A stretch of DNA of 64,000 nt, taken from NCBI GenBank assembly GCA_963736695.1, contig CAVTPU010000001.1:992001-1056000 (forward strand), given 5' to 3'. Within the stretch, counting starts at the first letter, position 1, and each line of letters opens with the position of its first letter. Source of the stretch: CAVTPU01 sp963736695. GTDB lineage: Bacteria > Actinomycetota > Actinomycetes > Mycobacteriales > Micromonosporaceae. The position numbers were made by a program, and so were the translations under genes. Positions 8,646 to 16,825 of this stretch are shown piece after piece. The notes beneath the pieces were generated by a model that had not been told where the DNA came from, did no database searches, and saw only the letters and a program-made list of their open reading frames with translations.

Positions 8646-8742
8646 CGGGCGCCCGCCCGAACTGATCGAGCAGAGCGAGCAAAGCAGGCCGGCGGGCGTG
8701 TCGGGGTCAGCGGCGTCGCCCAGTCTCCTCGACCAGCGCGGT

Positions 8743-9585
8743 TTAGATGTCCGGGCGACCTTTGTCCGTTGTGTTTGTCGAGACTTCGGCCCGCGACGCG
8801 ATCGCGGCCTGTATCCGTCGCAGCGTGCGAAGGCCCTTCTTCGCCGCGACGCTGACCCTGCCATCGAAGACTGTGGCACCGTGGTCATCGGCCATCAGCC
8901 GTTCCAGTTCGGCAACGGCACGGTCATCGCCGGTCGAGCCGAGCGCGACGGCTGCCCAATAGCGCTTGTTCGGGTCGTCGCTCGCCGCTGCCATGCGCAG
9001 TCTCGGAATCACCTCCGGGCTGAACAGCGCCAACGCGCTGGCGATGTAGCCGATCCGACTGAACCGGCGATGCTCGAACTCGTCCCACAACGCGGCGAGT
9101 GCCGCCTCGCCACCGATATTGGCTAGGGCGTCGGCGGCACGCTGACGCATCCAGTCGGCCGGATCGCCCAACAACGGAGCGAGCGTCGGGACGACTGACT
9201 CGTCGCCGAGAGCGCCGAGCCCGCGCACTGCCTGGTCCCGGACCATCCACTGAGGATGGTCCACCAAGGTGAGCAGTTTGGGAATCGCGGCGTGGACGTC
9301 GAGCGCGATGCAGCCCATCGCAGCCCATGCCTGACAGTTATACCGGGTGTCAGCCAACGCGGTGAGCAGCGAGGCTTCGAGTGTGGCGTCGCCGAAGACG
9401 TCGGCCTGGTTGAGCGCGCGGGTATACAGCGACCGGTGGTAGTTGGGGTAGTCGCGCACGAGCTCGCGCAGGGCGCTAGCCGCCGACTCGTCGCCATCCC
9501 TGGCCCGGTCGAGCAAGCGATACAAGTTCTCCTCGCGGGTCTCCAGAGCACCATCCTGGAGCGAACGCAGATCAGCCGGGTTCAC
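8743..9585 (-). CDS. HEAT-repeat protein
   Basis: A 280-residue all-helical protein starting at GTG. At least four HEAT-like repeats are visible at about 85-215 (AIPKLLTLVDHPQWMVRDQA, VVPTLAPLLGDPADWMRQRA, AALAALWDEFEHRRFSRIGY, PNKRYWAAVALGSTGDDRAV). Such repeats form a curved solenoid for protein binding. There is no signal peptide or enzyme motif. It is monocistronic. A second, unrelated-looking HEAT protein lies at 13849-14700; both may be immunity-type or scaffold proteins, but no toxin gene is adjacent. Confidence 0.78.
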   Translation of the reverse strand: MNPADLRSLQDGALETREENLYRLLDRARDGDESAASALRELVRDYPNYHRSLYTRALNQADVFGDATLEASLLTALADTRYNCQAWAAMGCIALDVHAAIPKLLTLVDHPQWMVRDQAVRGLGALGDESVVPTLAPLLGDPADWMRQRAADALANIGGEAALAALWDEFEHRRFSRIGYIASALALFSPEVIPRLRMAAASDDPNKRYWAAVALGSTGDDRAVAELERLMADDHGATVFDGRVSVAAKKGLRTLRRIQAAIASRAEVSTNTTDKGRPDI

Positions 9586-9736
9586 CGCCCAAACCTACCG
9601 GCAGGGCCGAGCCACGCTGAGTGGCACGCCTGTCGGGGCCGGCGAACACCGGCCGCGCCGCCATGACGTCCGATTCGCGCCAGATTGAGATTGTTGATCC
9701 CACTGTCGTCTTTGGCGTCACGCATGAGGTCCCACG

Positions 9737-10396
9737 CTACGCGCTTCCGGAGTCGGTTTTTCGGACCAGCATGTATCCGTATGGGGGCTCACTTTCCTCA
9801 GGCGGGGTGACGCCCTGAAAGACCACGGCGAAGCCGGCAGCGGCGAAGCGGTCCTCCATCTCCCGAGCCGAGAGCCAGTAACGATCGAAGTTGACGCCGA
9901 GATCGCCAACGCGACTGCCGGGACCGTTACGGCGCAGGGTGCCATCGCCGTGCTTGAAGGCCGTCACCAGGTAGCCACCCGGTTTGACGACTCGTGCGAG
10001 CTCGGCGAACGCGCGTGCCCGCGCGTCCGGCGCGAGATAGATCAACGAGAACCAACACACCACCCCGGCCAGCGACACGTCCTCGAACGGCAGCTCACGC
10101 AGATCCGCGACCTCGTACGCGAAGCCCGGGTGTTCTCGCCGCGCCACCTCAACCATCCCGGGAGAGAGATCCACTCCCTGCGGCGACAGGCCCCGACCTG
10201 CCAGGTACGGCAGAAGCCGTCCGGTGCCACAGCCAACGTCAGCGACCTCTGTGCCAACCGTCAGGGTCATCTCGGCGAACAGGTCAAGCATTGCCCGTTC
10301 GACCGGCATGTTTTCAAGCACCCCGGCCAGGTTCGTCGCATACCACTGCGAGAGCACGTCGTGCGCGTTCCGCAGTTCCTCAGTGCTGGCATCCAT
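9737..10396 (-). CDS. Class I SAM-dependent methyltransferase
   Basis: A 219-residue soluble methyltransferase. Motif I is VADVGCGTGRLLPYL (about 52-66), motif II gives the acidic ribose-binding end in GVDLSPGMVEVA, and motif IV/post-I reads ADLRELPFEDVSLAGV. This is the UbiE/type 11 methyltransferase pattern, acting on a small molecule that the sequence does not reveal. The ATG at 10396 is preferred (GAAGG upstream); an ATG at 10420 is also possible. It stands alone between a HEAT gene and a small hypothetical gene transcribed the other way. Confidence 0.83.
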   Translation of the reverse strand: MDASTEELRNAHDVLSQWYATNLAGVLENMPVERAMLDLFAEMTLTVGTEVADVGCGTGRLLPYLAGRGLSPQGVDLSPGMVEVARREHPGFAYEVADLRELPFEDVSLAGVVCWFSLIYLAPDARARAFAELARVVKPGGYLVTAFKHGDGTLRRNGPGSRVGDLGVNFDRYWLSAREMEDRFAAAGFAVVFQGVTPPEESEPPYGYMLVRKTDSGSA

Positions 10397-10530
10397 TCCC
10401 GCGAACCTTCCCGTCGCCATCGGTAACAACCGGCGTAACCGCCGCCGATGTCCGGAGCCACGACCGATGCGGCCTTTTGGTCAGCGTAAATCAGTAGCGT
10501 GCGGATCAGTAGGGCGAGGACGATACGACG

Positions 10531-10761
10531 ATGTCCGGTGCACCCGAGGGATTCACCTATCGCCTCCGCAAGAACGGGGACGTGGAGCTGCTGCACCACG
10601 GCCGCCCTGCCGTTGTGCTGCGCGGCGCAGCCGCCGCTCGGTTTCTGATCGACGTGGACAACAGCGACGATCCGCAGGAGTTGATGGCGCGCAGCACCGG
10701 CAACTACAAGCGCGGCAACGAGCGGACGGCCAAAGAGCATCCCCGCAACCGGCGCCGGTAA
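10531..10761 (+). CDS. Small conserved actinobacterial protein, unknown function
   Basis: A 76-residue basic protein. It starts with a small beta sheet pattern (FTYRLRKNGDVELLHHGRPA), then a short helix (GAAAARFLIDV), then a very basic tail (KRGNERTAKEHPRNRRR) that could bind nucleic acid. Similar short proteins are common in streptomycetes and relatives but have no assigned function. A degraded XRE regulator gene follows 50 bp downstream; intact versions of such pairs occur elsewhere. Confidence 0.6.
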   Translation: MSGAPEGFTYRLRKNGDVELLHHGRPAVVLRGAAAARFLIDVDNSDDPQELMARSTGNYKRGNERTAKEHPRNRRR

Positions 10762-10811
10762 GAGCGCGCGTCGCTGCGGCACATTCGCCCGACGACGAAC
10801 AGGGATAGGCA

Positions 10812-11041
10812 ATGAGCAACCGACATGACTGGCATGCGCTGCGCGAGCGGCGTATGACCGAACCCGGCGCCACTGAGGCATACGACGCGGCCCAGCTGGC
10901 TTTCGAACTCGGCGACACCGTGCCGACCTACCCGTCCTCGAACGCCTCGCCCGAGCCCTCGACGTGCACCTCGCCGTGCAGTTCACCCCCCAAAACCACC
11001 GCCGTGTAGACGGCGGTCACGGTCACGATGCGCATGCGTGA
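10812..11041 (+). pseudogene. Degraded XRE-family regulator (HTH lost, frameshifted)
   Basis: The first 33 codons (MSNRHDWHALRERRMTEP through AQLAFELG) match the N-terminus of small XRE-family antitoxin-like regulators. The helix-turn-helix core is missing: the text jumps from AFELG straight to the late motif DTVPT. Then one base is missing, and the C-terminal motif PVLERLARALDVHLAVQFTP continues in the next frame to a TGA at 11039. So there is one internal deletion of about 30 codons plus a -1 frameshift. The unshifted frame ends at 11009. A further frame starting at GTG 11038 is open to 11430, but only its first 25 codons look protein-like and it runs over the Nudix gene. Confidence 0.7.
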
Positions 11042-11290
11042 CCGAGTTCAGCGTCAGCGACAATGCCCCACAGCGCTACGTGGGTATCCAGTATCAGACT
11101 CACGCCGAGATTCCGAAGTCGACAGCGATCTCAGCGTTCTTTTGCGGCGAATCCCAGTCGCCAGACAGATCAAACCGTCCAGCGAGCGAACCCACCGCAG
11201 CGCGGTTGACGCTCCGTACCAATGGAATGATCTTCGGGACGGGCACACCTGCGCGATCGATGATCACCTCCGCGCCGGCACAATACGTGC

Positions 11291-11701
11291 ATGACGTTGA
11301 CGCAGGGCACTCCTCCGGCTCGCATTGTCGTGGCGTTTCTCCGGGACGCCCATCGGGTGTTGTTGTGTCACCGGTCTGCTCAGCGCCGCTGGTATCCCGA
11401 CGTATGGGATCTGCCTGGTGGTCATGTTGAGCCCGGCGAGGCACCGGCTGTGGCGCTTGCTCGAGAGCTCCAAGAGGAGCTGGGGATCAGCATCGCAGCG
11501 CCGGCCGACCCGCCGATGCAGGAAATTCATACCGATGCGTTCGATATGCAGGTCTGGCTGATAGAAACGTGGACGGGATCTCCGACCAATGTCGCGCCGG
11601 ACGAACACGATGCCATCGCCTGGTTCGAGAAGGATGAGCTCAAAGAGCTGCGCCTCGCTCAGGACAGCTACCTCGAGATGTTTACCAATACCCTCGCCTA
11701 G
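11291..11701 (+). CDS. Nudix hydrolase (MutT-like)
   Basis: A 136-residue protein with a complete Nudix box at residues 43-65: G-HVEPG-E-APAVALA-RE-L-QEE-LG, preceded by WDLPG. It should hydrolyse a nucleoside diphosphate linked to another group (X), with Mg2+ held by the glutamates of the REXXEE motif; the exact substrate is unknown. It begins at the ATG of TLTQGTPPARIVVAF. The end overlaps by 4 bp the convergent end of an APH-like gene. Confidence 0.87.
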   Translation: MTLTQGTPPARIVVAFLRDAHRVLLCHRSAQRRWYPDVWDLPGGHVEPGEAPAVALARELQEELGISIAAPADPPMQEIHTDAFDMQVWLIETWTGSPTNVAPDEHDAIAWFEKDELKELRLAQDSYLEMFTNTLA

Positions 11702-12327
11702 CAACGGAAAGTCCGGTGGCACGGCCGGAAGTAGACCGGCCAGTCGATGACGGCCGGCGACTGGTCTTCGGCGAAGAGCACATTGCCGAGCAGGTCGCCG
11801 TGCACGATCTGGTTGGACAGGCCGACCGGCCGCCGGGCTTCCGCCAGCCGTTGCAGCAGATCAGCCATCACCCCACGCGGGTTGACTGGCAGTTCCTCCC
11901 ACGCAACTCGATCGCCGTAGGTCCAAGGATCGTCACGCGTGTCCAGGAACGCGGGACGAGGCAGTCCGGCAATGGCTTCGTGAAACGCGTCAGCCACGTC
12001 GAGCACATCGACGCAGCGCGTCACGTCCGTGTGGCCAGCAACCACTCGGCATGCCTGCCATCCCGCCAAAACCCACTTGCCCGTACGAGCGGCGACAGGT
12101 CGGGCAACCCGAAACCGTGCCGTGGACGTCAACGTGGACAAGACATCAGCTACCCAGGCCCACTCCGCAGGTTGGTCACAGGGCTTGAGGATCAGATCTC
12201 CGACACGCCACGTCCGCCCCTGCCCGCCAGGTTCGAGGACGGGTACGCCCGTGGCGCCAAACGCGGCGAGCACGTGAACAGGCGGCCCGGGCGGATCCAT
12301 CTGGTGCACAATAGCCGCTACCGTCAC
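11698..12327 (-). CDS. APH/TIGR02569-like phosphotransferase-fold protein, C-terminally truncated
   Basis: A 209-residue protein related to the aminoglycoside-phosphotransferase-fold family seen in actinobacteria (TIGR02569-like). Visible are the N-terminal PPGPPVHVLAAFGATG, the nucleotide-loop region GGQGRTWRVGDLILKP, the catalytic IVHGDLLGN and the metal-site AVIDWP. Relatives run about 50-70 residues longer after a Y-W/F-RP motif. Here the text departs right after YFRP into CHRTFRC and stops inside the Nudix gene's last codon. The catalytic loop is intact, but the C-terminal helices are gone, so it may be inactive. Confidence 0.65.
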   Translation of the reverse strand: MTVAAIVHQMDPPGPPVHVLAAFGATGVPVLEPGGQGRTWRVGDLILKPCDQPAEWAWVADVLSTLTSTARFRVARPVAARTGKWVLAGWQACRVVAGHTDVTRCVDVLDVADAFHEAIAGLPRPAFLDTRDDPWTYGDRVAWEELPVNPRGVMADLLQRLAEARRPVGLSNQIVHGDLLGNVLFAEDQSPAVIDWPVYFRPCHRTFRC

Positions 12328-12408
12328 GGCACGGCACCCACGCCGATCTCATCGTCATTTATCACGATGCCTGATGCGACGCTGCCGGCCACGAACACCG
12401 GACCATGG

Positions 12409-12436
12409 TAGTATCCGATCGGATACATCGGGAGGT
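12409..12436 (+). promoter_or_regulatory. Promoter, 16-bp palindromic operator and strong ribosome site of the XRE/AbiEii pair
   Basis: The -10-like TAGTAT (12409-12414) overlaps a perfect 16-bp palindrome GTATCCGATCGGATAC (12411-12426). GGGAGGTGATCC, nearly a full anti-16S match, then leads directly into the GTG start at 12442. The palindrome is well placed for self-repression by the XRE protein. No good -35 is seen. Confidence 0.65.
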
Positions 12437-12441
12437 GATCC

Positions 12442-12945
12442 GTGCCCCACAACCTTGTCCGATGGGCGCGAACGGCGGCCGGACTCAGCCAGTCGGACCT
12501 CGCCTCGCTGTCCGGGACATCACGGCCCACCCTGTCGCAATACGAGCGTGGGCAGAAGTCGCCAACGCTTACGACAGCCCAGCGGATCATTGAAGCTGCC
12601 GGGTTCGAGTTGACACTACAACCGAAACTTCAATTCACACCCACCATCACGACTCGGAGCCATGTTGTGTTCGTCCCGAACCGCCTACCTCGGCTCGACA
12701 CCCGTGACGCATTCGCCACGGTCGCGCTGCCGTTTCACCTGAACTGGTCGACGCCAGCACGTCTTTTTGACCTATCCGATCGGCGGCAGCGCGCCCGGGC
12801 ATATGAGATCGTCCTCCGCGAAGGCGGCCCGGACGATATCGCCCGCTTCGTCGATGGCGCGCTGCTGATCGACCTATGGACCGACCTCGTTTTGCCACGA
12901 GACGTGCGGGCCGCATGGACCCCCTTGGTGAACGGAAGCGCGTAG
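12442..12945 (+). CDS. XRE-family helix-turn-helix protein, likely antitoxin of the AbiEii-type pair
   Basis: A 167-residue protein. Residues 6-52 are an XRE/Cro helix-turn-helix (WARTAAGLSQSDLASLSGT, then RPTLSQYERGQKSPTLTTA). The rest (about 60-167) contains PNRLPRLDTRDAFATVALP and is specific to partners of AbiEii-like nucleotidyltransferases. It should bind the 16-bp palindrome at its own promoter and neutralise or control the downstream enzyme. The GTG start is fixed by a near-perfect Shine-Dalgarno. Its TAG stop shares one base with the GTG of the toxin gene (TAGTG), so they are translationally coupled. This antitoxin is not of the usual AbiEi winged-helix type. Confidence 0.82.
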   Translation: MPHNLVRWARTAAGLSQSDLASLSGTSRPTLSQYERGQKSPTLTTAQRIIEAAGFELTLQPKLQFTPTITTRSHVVFVPNRLPRLDTRDAFATVALPFHLNWSTPARLFDLSDRRQRARAYEIVLREGGPDDIARFVDGALLIDLWTDLVLPRDVRAAWTPLVNGSA

Positions 12946-13634
12946 TGACGGCCACCTCAGTACTGACTCCGCTCCAGGTGGCGACGCTGCGATTGTTTTT
13001 CGACCTACCGGAGAGCTCAGGGTTTCTGCTCGCCGGAGGCGCCGCGCTGGTCGCGCAGGAACTCACTCGACGGCCGACTCACGACCTTGACTTCTTCTCC
13101 GCCCCCGGCGTGAGCTCGATCACGAAGGCGAAAGACGCGTTAACCAACGCGGCCATCACACAAAAGTGGCAGGTAGACCGGATACAAGACGTCGAGACCT
13201 TCTGCCGTTTGAAGATCACCGGAATGGACGAGACGCTCATCGTCGACTTGGTGGTGGACTCTTCTCCGCGGTACGCCACAATCACCACGCAGCTCGGACC
13301 GAGCTACGCGCCGGAGGAACTCGCGGGACGCAAGACGATCGCCCTATTCGACCGGGCCGAGGCTCGAGACTTCGCCGACGTCTACCAGCTCGCCCTGCGC
13401 TTCGGACGAGCAAACCTGCTGGTGCAAGCCGCCGAGATCGACGGCGGGTTCGAACGTGCGGTGTTCGCGTCGATGCTGGGCACGCTAGACAGATTCACCG
13501 ACGATGAGATCCCGGTTCAGGATGTCGACGTGGCAACGTTACGGAAATACTTCAACGACTGGGCACAGGAGCTCCGCAGGTCAGGTCGCGGCGACGACGA
13601 CACCCGCTCCTGGCGGCCTCTGCTCGCAGAATGA
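12945..13634 (+). CDS. AbiEii/AbiGii-family nucleotidyltransferase toxin
   Basis: A 229-residue nucleotidyltransferase-fold protein. Residues 31-36 (GGAALV) and 47-49 (DLD of THDLDFF) form the GG...D-x-D metal and nucleotide site. VDLVVDS provides the later acidic strand, and KTIALFDRAEARDFADVY gives the K...RD..D motif diagnostic of AbiEii/MenT-like toxins. MenT enzymes add nucleotides to tRNA acceptor ends; the target here is unknown. The GTG start at 12945 overlaps the antitoxin stop. Catalytic residues appear intact, so the pair looks functional. It may act in phage defence or as a stress toxin-antitoxin module. Confidence 0.83.
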   Translation: MTATSVLTPLQVATLRLFFDLPESSGFLLAGGAALVAQELTRRPTHDLDFFSAPGVSSITKAKDALTNAAITQKWQVDRIQDVETFCRLKITGMDETLIVDLVVDSSPRYATITTQLGPSYAPEELAGRKTIALFDRAEARDFADVYQLALRFGRANLLVQAAEIDGGFERAVFASMLGTLDRFTDDEIPVQDVDVATLRKYFNDWAQELRRSGRGDDDTRSWRPLLAE

Positions 13635-13848
13635 CTGATTTCATAGATCCTCAGTGATTCTTTAAGTAGGTCAGGGCGCGACGGTTGGAGCGAGTCTTAC
13701 CACGGAACGACTCGAACGAAACGGGCTCGCCGTCACCGTCGCCGAACTGCAAACCGCCAATCAGATATACCTGCCTACGGCAACACCGCCGCAGGGTCGT
13801 GACGCACAGGGTCATCCAAGGAACCAGAAGATCGTCGTACCAGGTTGT

Positions 13849-14700
13849 TCATTCCATCGGTGACAGCGCGGACAACTCTGACATGCGTGCGGATAGACGC
13901 ACGTCGCCGGTGTGTGCCGCCAAGAGGCCCAGTGCCTCCAACAGCACATCGGCTTGCGGATCCTCGGGATCGAGTTCGGCCAGAGCCGCCAGCAGCGGAT
14001 CGACCGCCCGCACGTCACCGAGGTTGGCCATCGCCCGCAACGCCTCCGCCCGGGTGATGTCGTCGTCGTCGGTGAGGCGAGCGGCGAGCGCGTTTCGAAC
14101 ATCGATGGTGTCCCGGCCGGTCAGGTGCAGGTTGAAGCAGGACCAGTCGCGAATCACTTCGTCGTGATCAGCGGTCAACTCCACGAGAAGACCCAGCGCG
14201 GTGTCGTCGGTCTTGGCGAATTCCTGCAGCGAACAGGACACCGCCCACCGGACCATCACATCGGGGTGCGCACGCAGACGGCCACATGCGGCGATCGCAC
14301 GAGGGTCTGACAGGCAGCCCAGAGCGTGAGCGATCGACCTCAGCACGTCGCGCTCGTCCTCACAGCCGACAAGGTCGAGAATCAGCGCGGCGACCGGCTC
14401 ACGGAAGCGGCGCGCTTCGATCGGCACCTCGACGAGTCCGCCGTCGGACTTCAACGTGTAGCGGCCGAGTTTGGCGAGAATGTCCACGCCGTACGCCCGC
14501 TCTGTCGGGTTTGAACTTTGACACAGCCTCGCGGCCGCGTCGAACGTCTCCTGATCAGCGCGCAGATGAAGCGCCGCCGCGTAGTCGTACCAGGCATCCT
14601 CACCGGCGGCGAGCCCGGCGGAGACCAACTCCGCGACCGGCAACGCGAGGAGTGAGACCTCGCCCGCCTCGGTGAGGTAGGTCGCGTTCGCCCAGCTCAT
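13849..14700 (-). CDS. HEAT-repeat protein
   Basis: A 283-residue helical protein starting at ATG after GGGGAGCGCA. Repeats are seen from about residue 110 on: RSIAHALGCLSDPRAIAACG, MVRWAVSCSLQEFAKTDD, ITRAEALRAMANLGDVRAVD and LLEALGLLAAHTGDVRLS. This is a protein-binding solenoid with no catalytic motif. A gap of 214 bp to the AbiEii toxin gene (13635-13848) holds a short unrecognised open stretch (ERLERNGLAVTVAELQTANQ, from about 13700) with no start codon, probably gene debris. Confidence 0.75.
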   Translation of the reverse strand: MSWANATYLTEAGEVSLLALPVAELVSAGLAAGEDAWYDYAAALHLRADQETFDAAARLCQSSNPTERAYGVDILAKLGRYTLKSDGGLVEVPIEARRFREPVAALILDLVGCEDERDVLRSIAHALGCLSDPRAIAACGRLRAHPDVMVRWAVSCSLQEFAKTDDTALGLLVELTADHDEVIRDWSCFNLHLTGRDTIDVRNALAARLTDDDDITRAEALRAMANLGDVRAVDPLLAALAELDPEDPQADVLLEALGLLAAHTGDVRLSARMSELSALSPME

Positions 14701-14835
14701 TGCGCTCCCCTATCCCATGTTGGTGTCCACTCGCCTGTCGCCACTGTGGATGGTCGGGTTCGGCAGGCGCTGACAATAGTTGAACGAGCAGCAGATAGCG
14801 AGCACCTCACAGGCAGACATCGATAGGAGAATCGT

Positions 14836-15204
14836 GTGCCTGCCGGCGACGCCAGAAACAAACGTTCCCCTGCCAGCTATCCGAGCTCGAGTCGGCGCTG
14901 GACGGCCGTAAGCTTCGTGACGATCTTTGCGGTCAACATCGTGTTGATAGTGTCGTTGCGGGCCGAGATCGAGGCCTACGACGCCGGGTACGCGGCGGCG
15001 CAGCCCGGTATCTCGGCAACAGTGGTCAGGTCTGAACACTTCACCGACGGGTCTGACGTCATCGACGTGCAGTGGAATGATGGCAACGGCGAGTTGCGTC
15101 GCCATCTGTTCGACGTCGACGCCGCCGACTACCCGGTCAGCCCACTCCGTTTCCGACCTGTGTTTCGTTTGTCTACCATGGCGGCGTGGAGAAGTCCGGA
15201 ATGA
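14836..15204 (+). pseudogene. Truncated second copy of the DUF3592 membrane-protein gene
   Basis: The first about 100 codons are almost identical in DNA and protein to the intact gene at 23230-24246: a GTG start, then RNKRSPASYPSSSRRW, one membrane helix, and the DUF3592 strand ATVVRSEHFT. Homology stops at the DYPV codons near 15140, and the text then reads into the upstream region of an hflX-like fragment, ending at 15204. The rest of the DUF3592 protein, including its second and third membrane segments, is absent. It is a partial duplication, probably non-functional, although it keeps a ribosome site (AGGAGA). Confidence 0.8.
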
Positions 15205-15614
15205 TGCGGCGCCGCCAGCCTCGCTCCCGGCGAATCAGCGCGCACGGCCGGAACGCCGCGCCTCTGCCCATGCAGGGCGCAGAGGTCCTTCTGGTCGGCT
15301 ACTTCACGGCCAAGAATCGTCAGTACGAGGAGGCGATGGCAGAGTTGGCCGCCCAGGTGACTGCAGCCGGCGCCCGGGTGGTGCGGCAGTTTGTGCAACG
15401 ACGCGGCGTCTCCCACGGCGGTGTACGCAAGATGGCGCTGCCATTGTCGCGACGTACGCTCATCGGTCCCGGCAAGGTTCGCGAGATCGCTGAGGTTCGC
15501 CAGGAAACCGGCGCGCAGGCAGTCATCTTCATCAACCAGCTCACCGACCATCAGCGCGAAGCACTTGAGAACGCCTTCGAATGTCGGGTGCTCAGTGCGA
15601 GCGCCTTCCAGTAG
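15186..15614 (+). pseudogene. Orphan HflX N-terminal domain (GTPase domain missing)
   Basis: A 142-residue frame starting GTG. Residues 32-137 match the HflX N-terminal domain: AEVLLVGYFTAKNRQYEEAM, GARVVRQFVQRRG, RRTLIGPGKVREIAEVRQ, GAQAVIFINQLTDHQREALE, CRV. In true HflX this is followed by a linker, a coiled region and the GTPase domain with G1-G5 motifs; here it stops at ASAFQ. The full-length hflX is at 50625-52094 and is only distantly similar, so this is not a recent partial copy of it. It could be a remnant or a small ribosome-binding protein; remnant is favoured because it abuts another truncated gene. Confidence 0.65.
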
Positions 15615-15658
15615 TGAGTCTCAAAGGCACGACTGCACCTGTCCTTTCGGGTTGGCCC

Positions 15659-16315
15659 TCAAGACGCATCATGAACGAACGCGCGCAGCACCGGCAGGCC
15701 ATCCCGCAGCGCCTTATGAAGCGCGTCCATGTCCCGTAGCTCGTCGAACAGATCGACGTCGGCGTGCGTGATGGTGGGCGGCTCGCCGAATTCGATGGGG
15801 GTGTCCGTGATGACACACGCGTTGGCGGTGGTGGCGCCGAGAATCTCAATTTCGGCCGCGTCGCTGCTGTCGCAGACGAGCACGCCGTCGAGGTGCAACG
15901 AGCCGAGGACGAGAAGCCGGGCATGAAACTCGGCCAGGAGGTGGCGGGCACGCAAGTCGCCAGTGATCACCAGTGCGGGGTACTCGAAGGAGGAGAAAAT
16001 CCGCAGCACGCCGCCAACGGTCAGGTCTCCGTCGATGACGAAAACCTGGTCCATGTCGTCGAGGTGCAGGTCTCCGGGAACAGACACCGACCCGGTGTGG
16101 ACGATAGCGTGGGTCAGCCACGGGTAGCACTCGGCGAAGACGTCCTCGCCGAGTTCTTCGACCATGGAGTCGAAACATGATGTGAGCGCTGCCCACCGCT
16201 GCCGAATCTGCGGATACGGCACGAACTGGCCGCCGAGCTTGCCCAACCAGGTCTCGTCCACGCGCGTCTCCGACTCGTCGTACGGCTCGATTGCCGTTGA
16301 AAGATCGGTCACCAC
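15659..16315 (-). CDS. Beta-stack (GDL-repeat) protein, hypothetical
   Basis: A protein of about 218 residues. The centre carries short repeating strands: VSVPGDLHLDDMD, VFVIDGDLTVGGVL, ALVITGDLRARHLL, LLVLGSLHLDGVL, each ending in G-D/S-L. This is the look of a right-handed beta-helix or bactofilin-like stack. A second protein with the same style of repeat is at 22005-22625. No signal or enzyme motif is seen. The start is taken as GTG at 16315, one base after the TAA of the DUF5997 gene; the frame is open earlier but would overlap that gene. Function unknown. Confidence 0.65.
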   Translation of the reverse strand: MVTDLSTAIEPYDESETRVDETWLGKLGGQFVPYPQIRQRWAALTSCFDSMVEELGEDVFAECYPWLTHAIVHTGSVSVPGDLHLDDMDQVFVIDGDLTVGGVLRIFSSFEYPALVITGDLRARHLLAEFHARLLVLGSLHLDGVLVCDSSDAAEIEILGATTANACVITDTPIEFGEPPTITHADVDLFDELRDMDALHKALRDGLPVLRAFVHDAS

Positions 16316-16316
16316 A

Positions 16317-16754
16317 TTAATGGCGTCGGGCGTTCGGACGCGCCGCCGAGCCCTTTCGCGCAACTGGTTCAGCCACAGCGGCGTCCGCGCGCAGTTCCTT
16401 CAGACGCCGCTCCTCACGTCGAACCTCGGCGAACGTCTCCCGCTCCTTGACGAGCCAGTCGGGCGGATCAGCGATGAGGTCGGCGATCTGCGTGGTCGTG
16501 AGTGGCTCCGCGTATCCTCCACGAGCCAGCCCACTGTTCGACACCCGCAGCCGGGCGGCGACGACATGACGTGGGTGTGGACCGTCTCGCCGAAGTTCGA
16601 CGAGCCACTGCGGTGGGTTGCGCTGCAGCTCGTCGAGCTCCTCGCGTGACACCTCGCGGTCCCGGAACTCCGGCGGCGTTGCCGGCAGGTAGACGTCAAG
16701 CTTCAGCGCAGCTGTGGACGACTTCATCATCTGGGGTTTCTTCGACTTGCTCAC
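16317..16754 (-). CDS. DUF5997 family protein
   Basis: A 145-residue soluble basic protein of the actinobacterial DUF5997 family. Hallmarks are the N-terminal SKSKKPQMMKSSTAA, LDVYLPATPPEF, NPPQWLVELRRDGPHPR and the end-region PPDWLVKERETFAEVRREE. Function is unknown. It is divergent, 71 bp apart, from the LysR-substrate-domain protein, a pairing that I recall from other actinomycetes and that hints at a shared role. Confidence 0.85.
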   Translation of the reverse strand: MSKSKKPQMMKSSTAALKLDVYLPATPPEFRDREVSREELDELQRNPPQWLVELRRDGPHPRHVVAARLRVSNSGLARGGYAEPLTTTQIADLIADPPDWLVKERETFAEVRREERRLKELRADAAVAEPVARKGSAARPNARRH

Positions 16755-16825
16755 CGGCTCAGGTTAGCGCTCCCGGTAGCCTGGCCCTCGTTCCGCATCG
16801 TGTGCGCAGGTTCCTGGAGGTAACC

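Noticed and set aside
11038..11430. A GTG frame whose first 25 codons (TEFSVSDNAPQRYVGIQYQT) resemble GyrI-like effector-binding domains
   Set aside because: The resemblance ends quickly and the frame runs over the Nudix gene; at most a decayed scrap.
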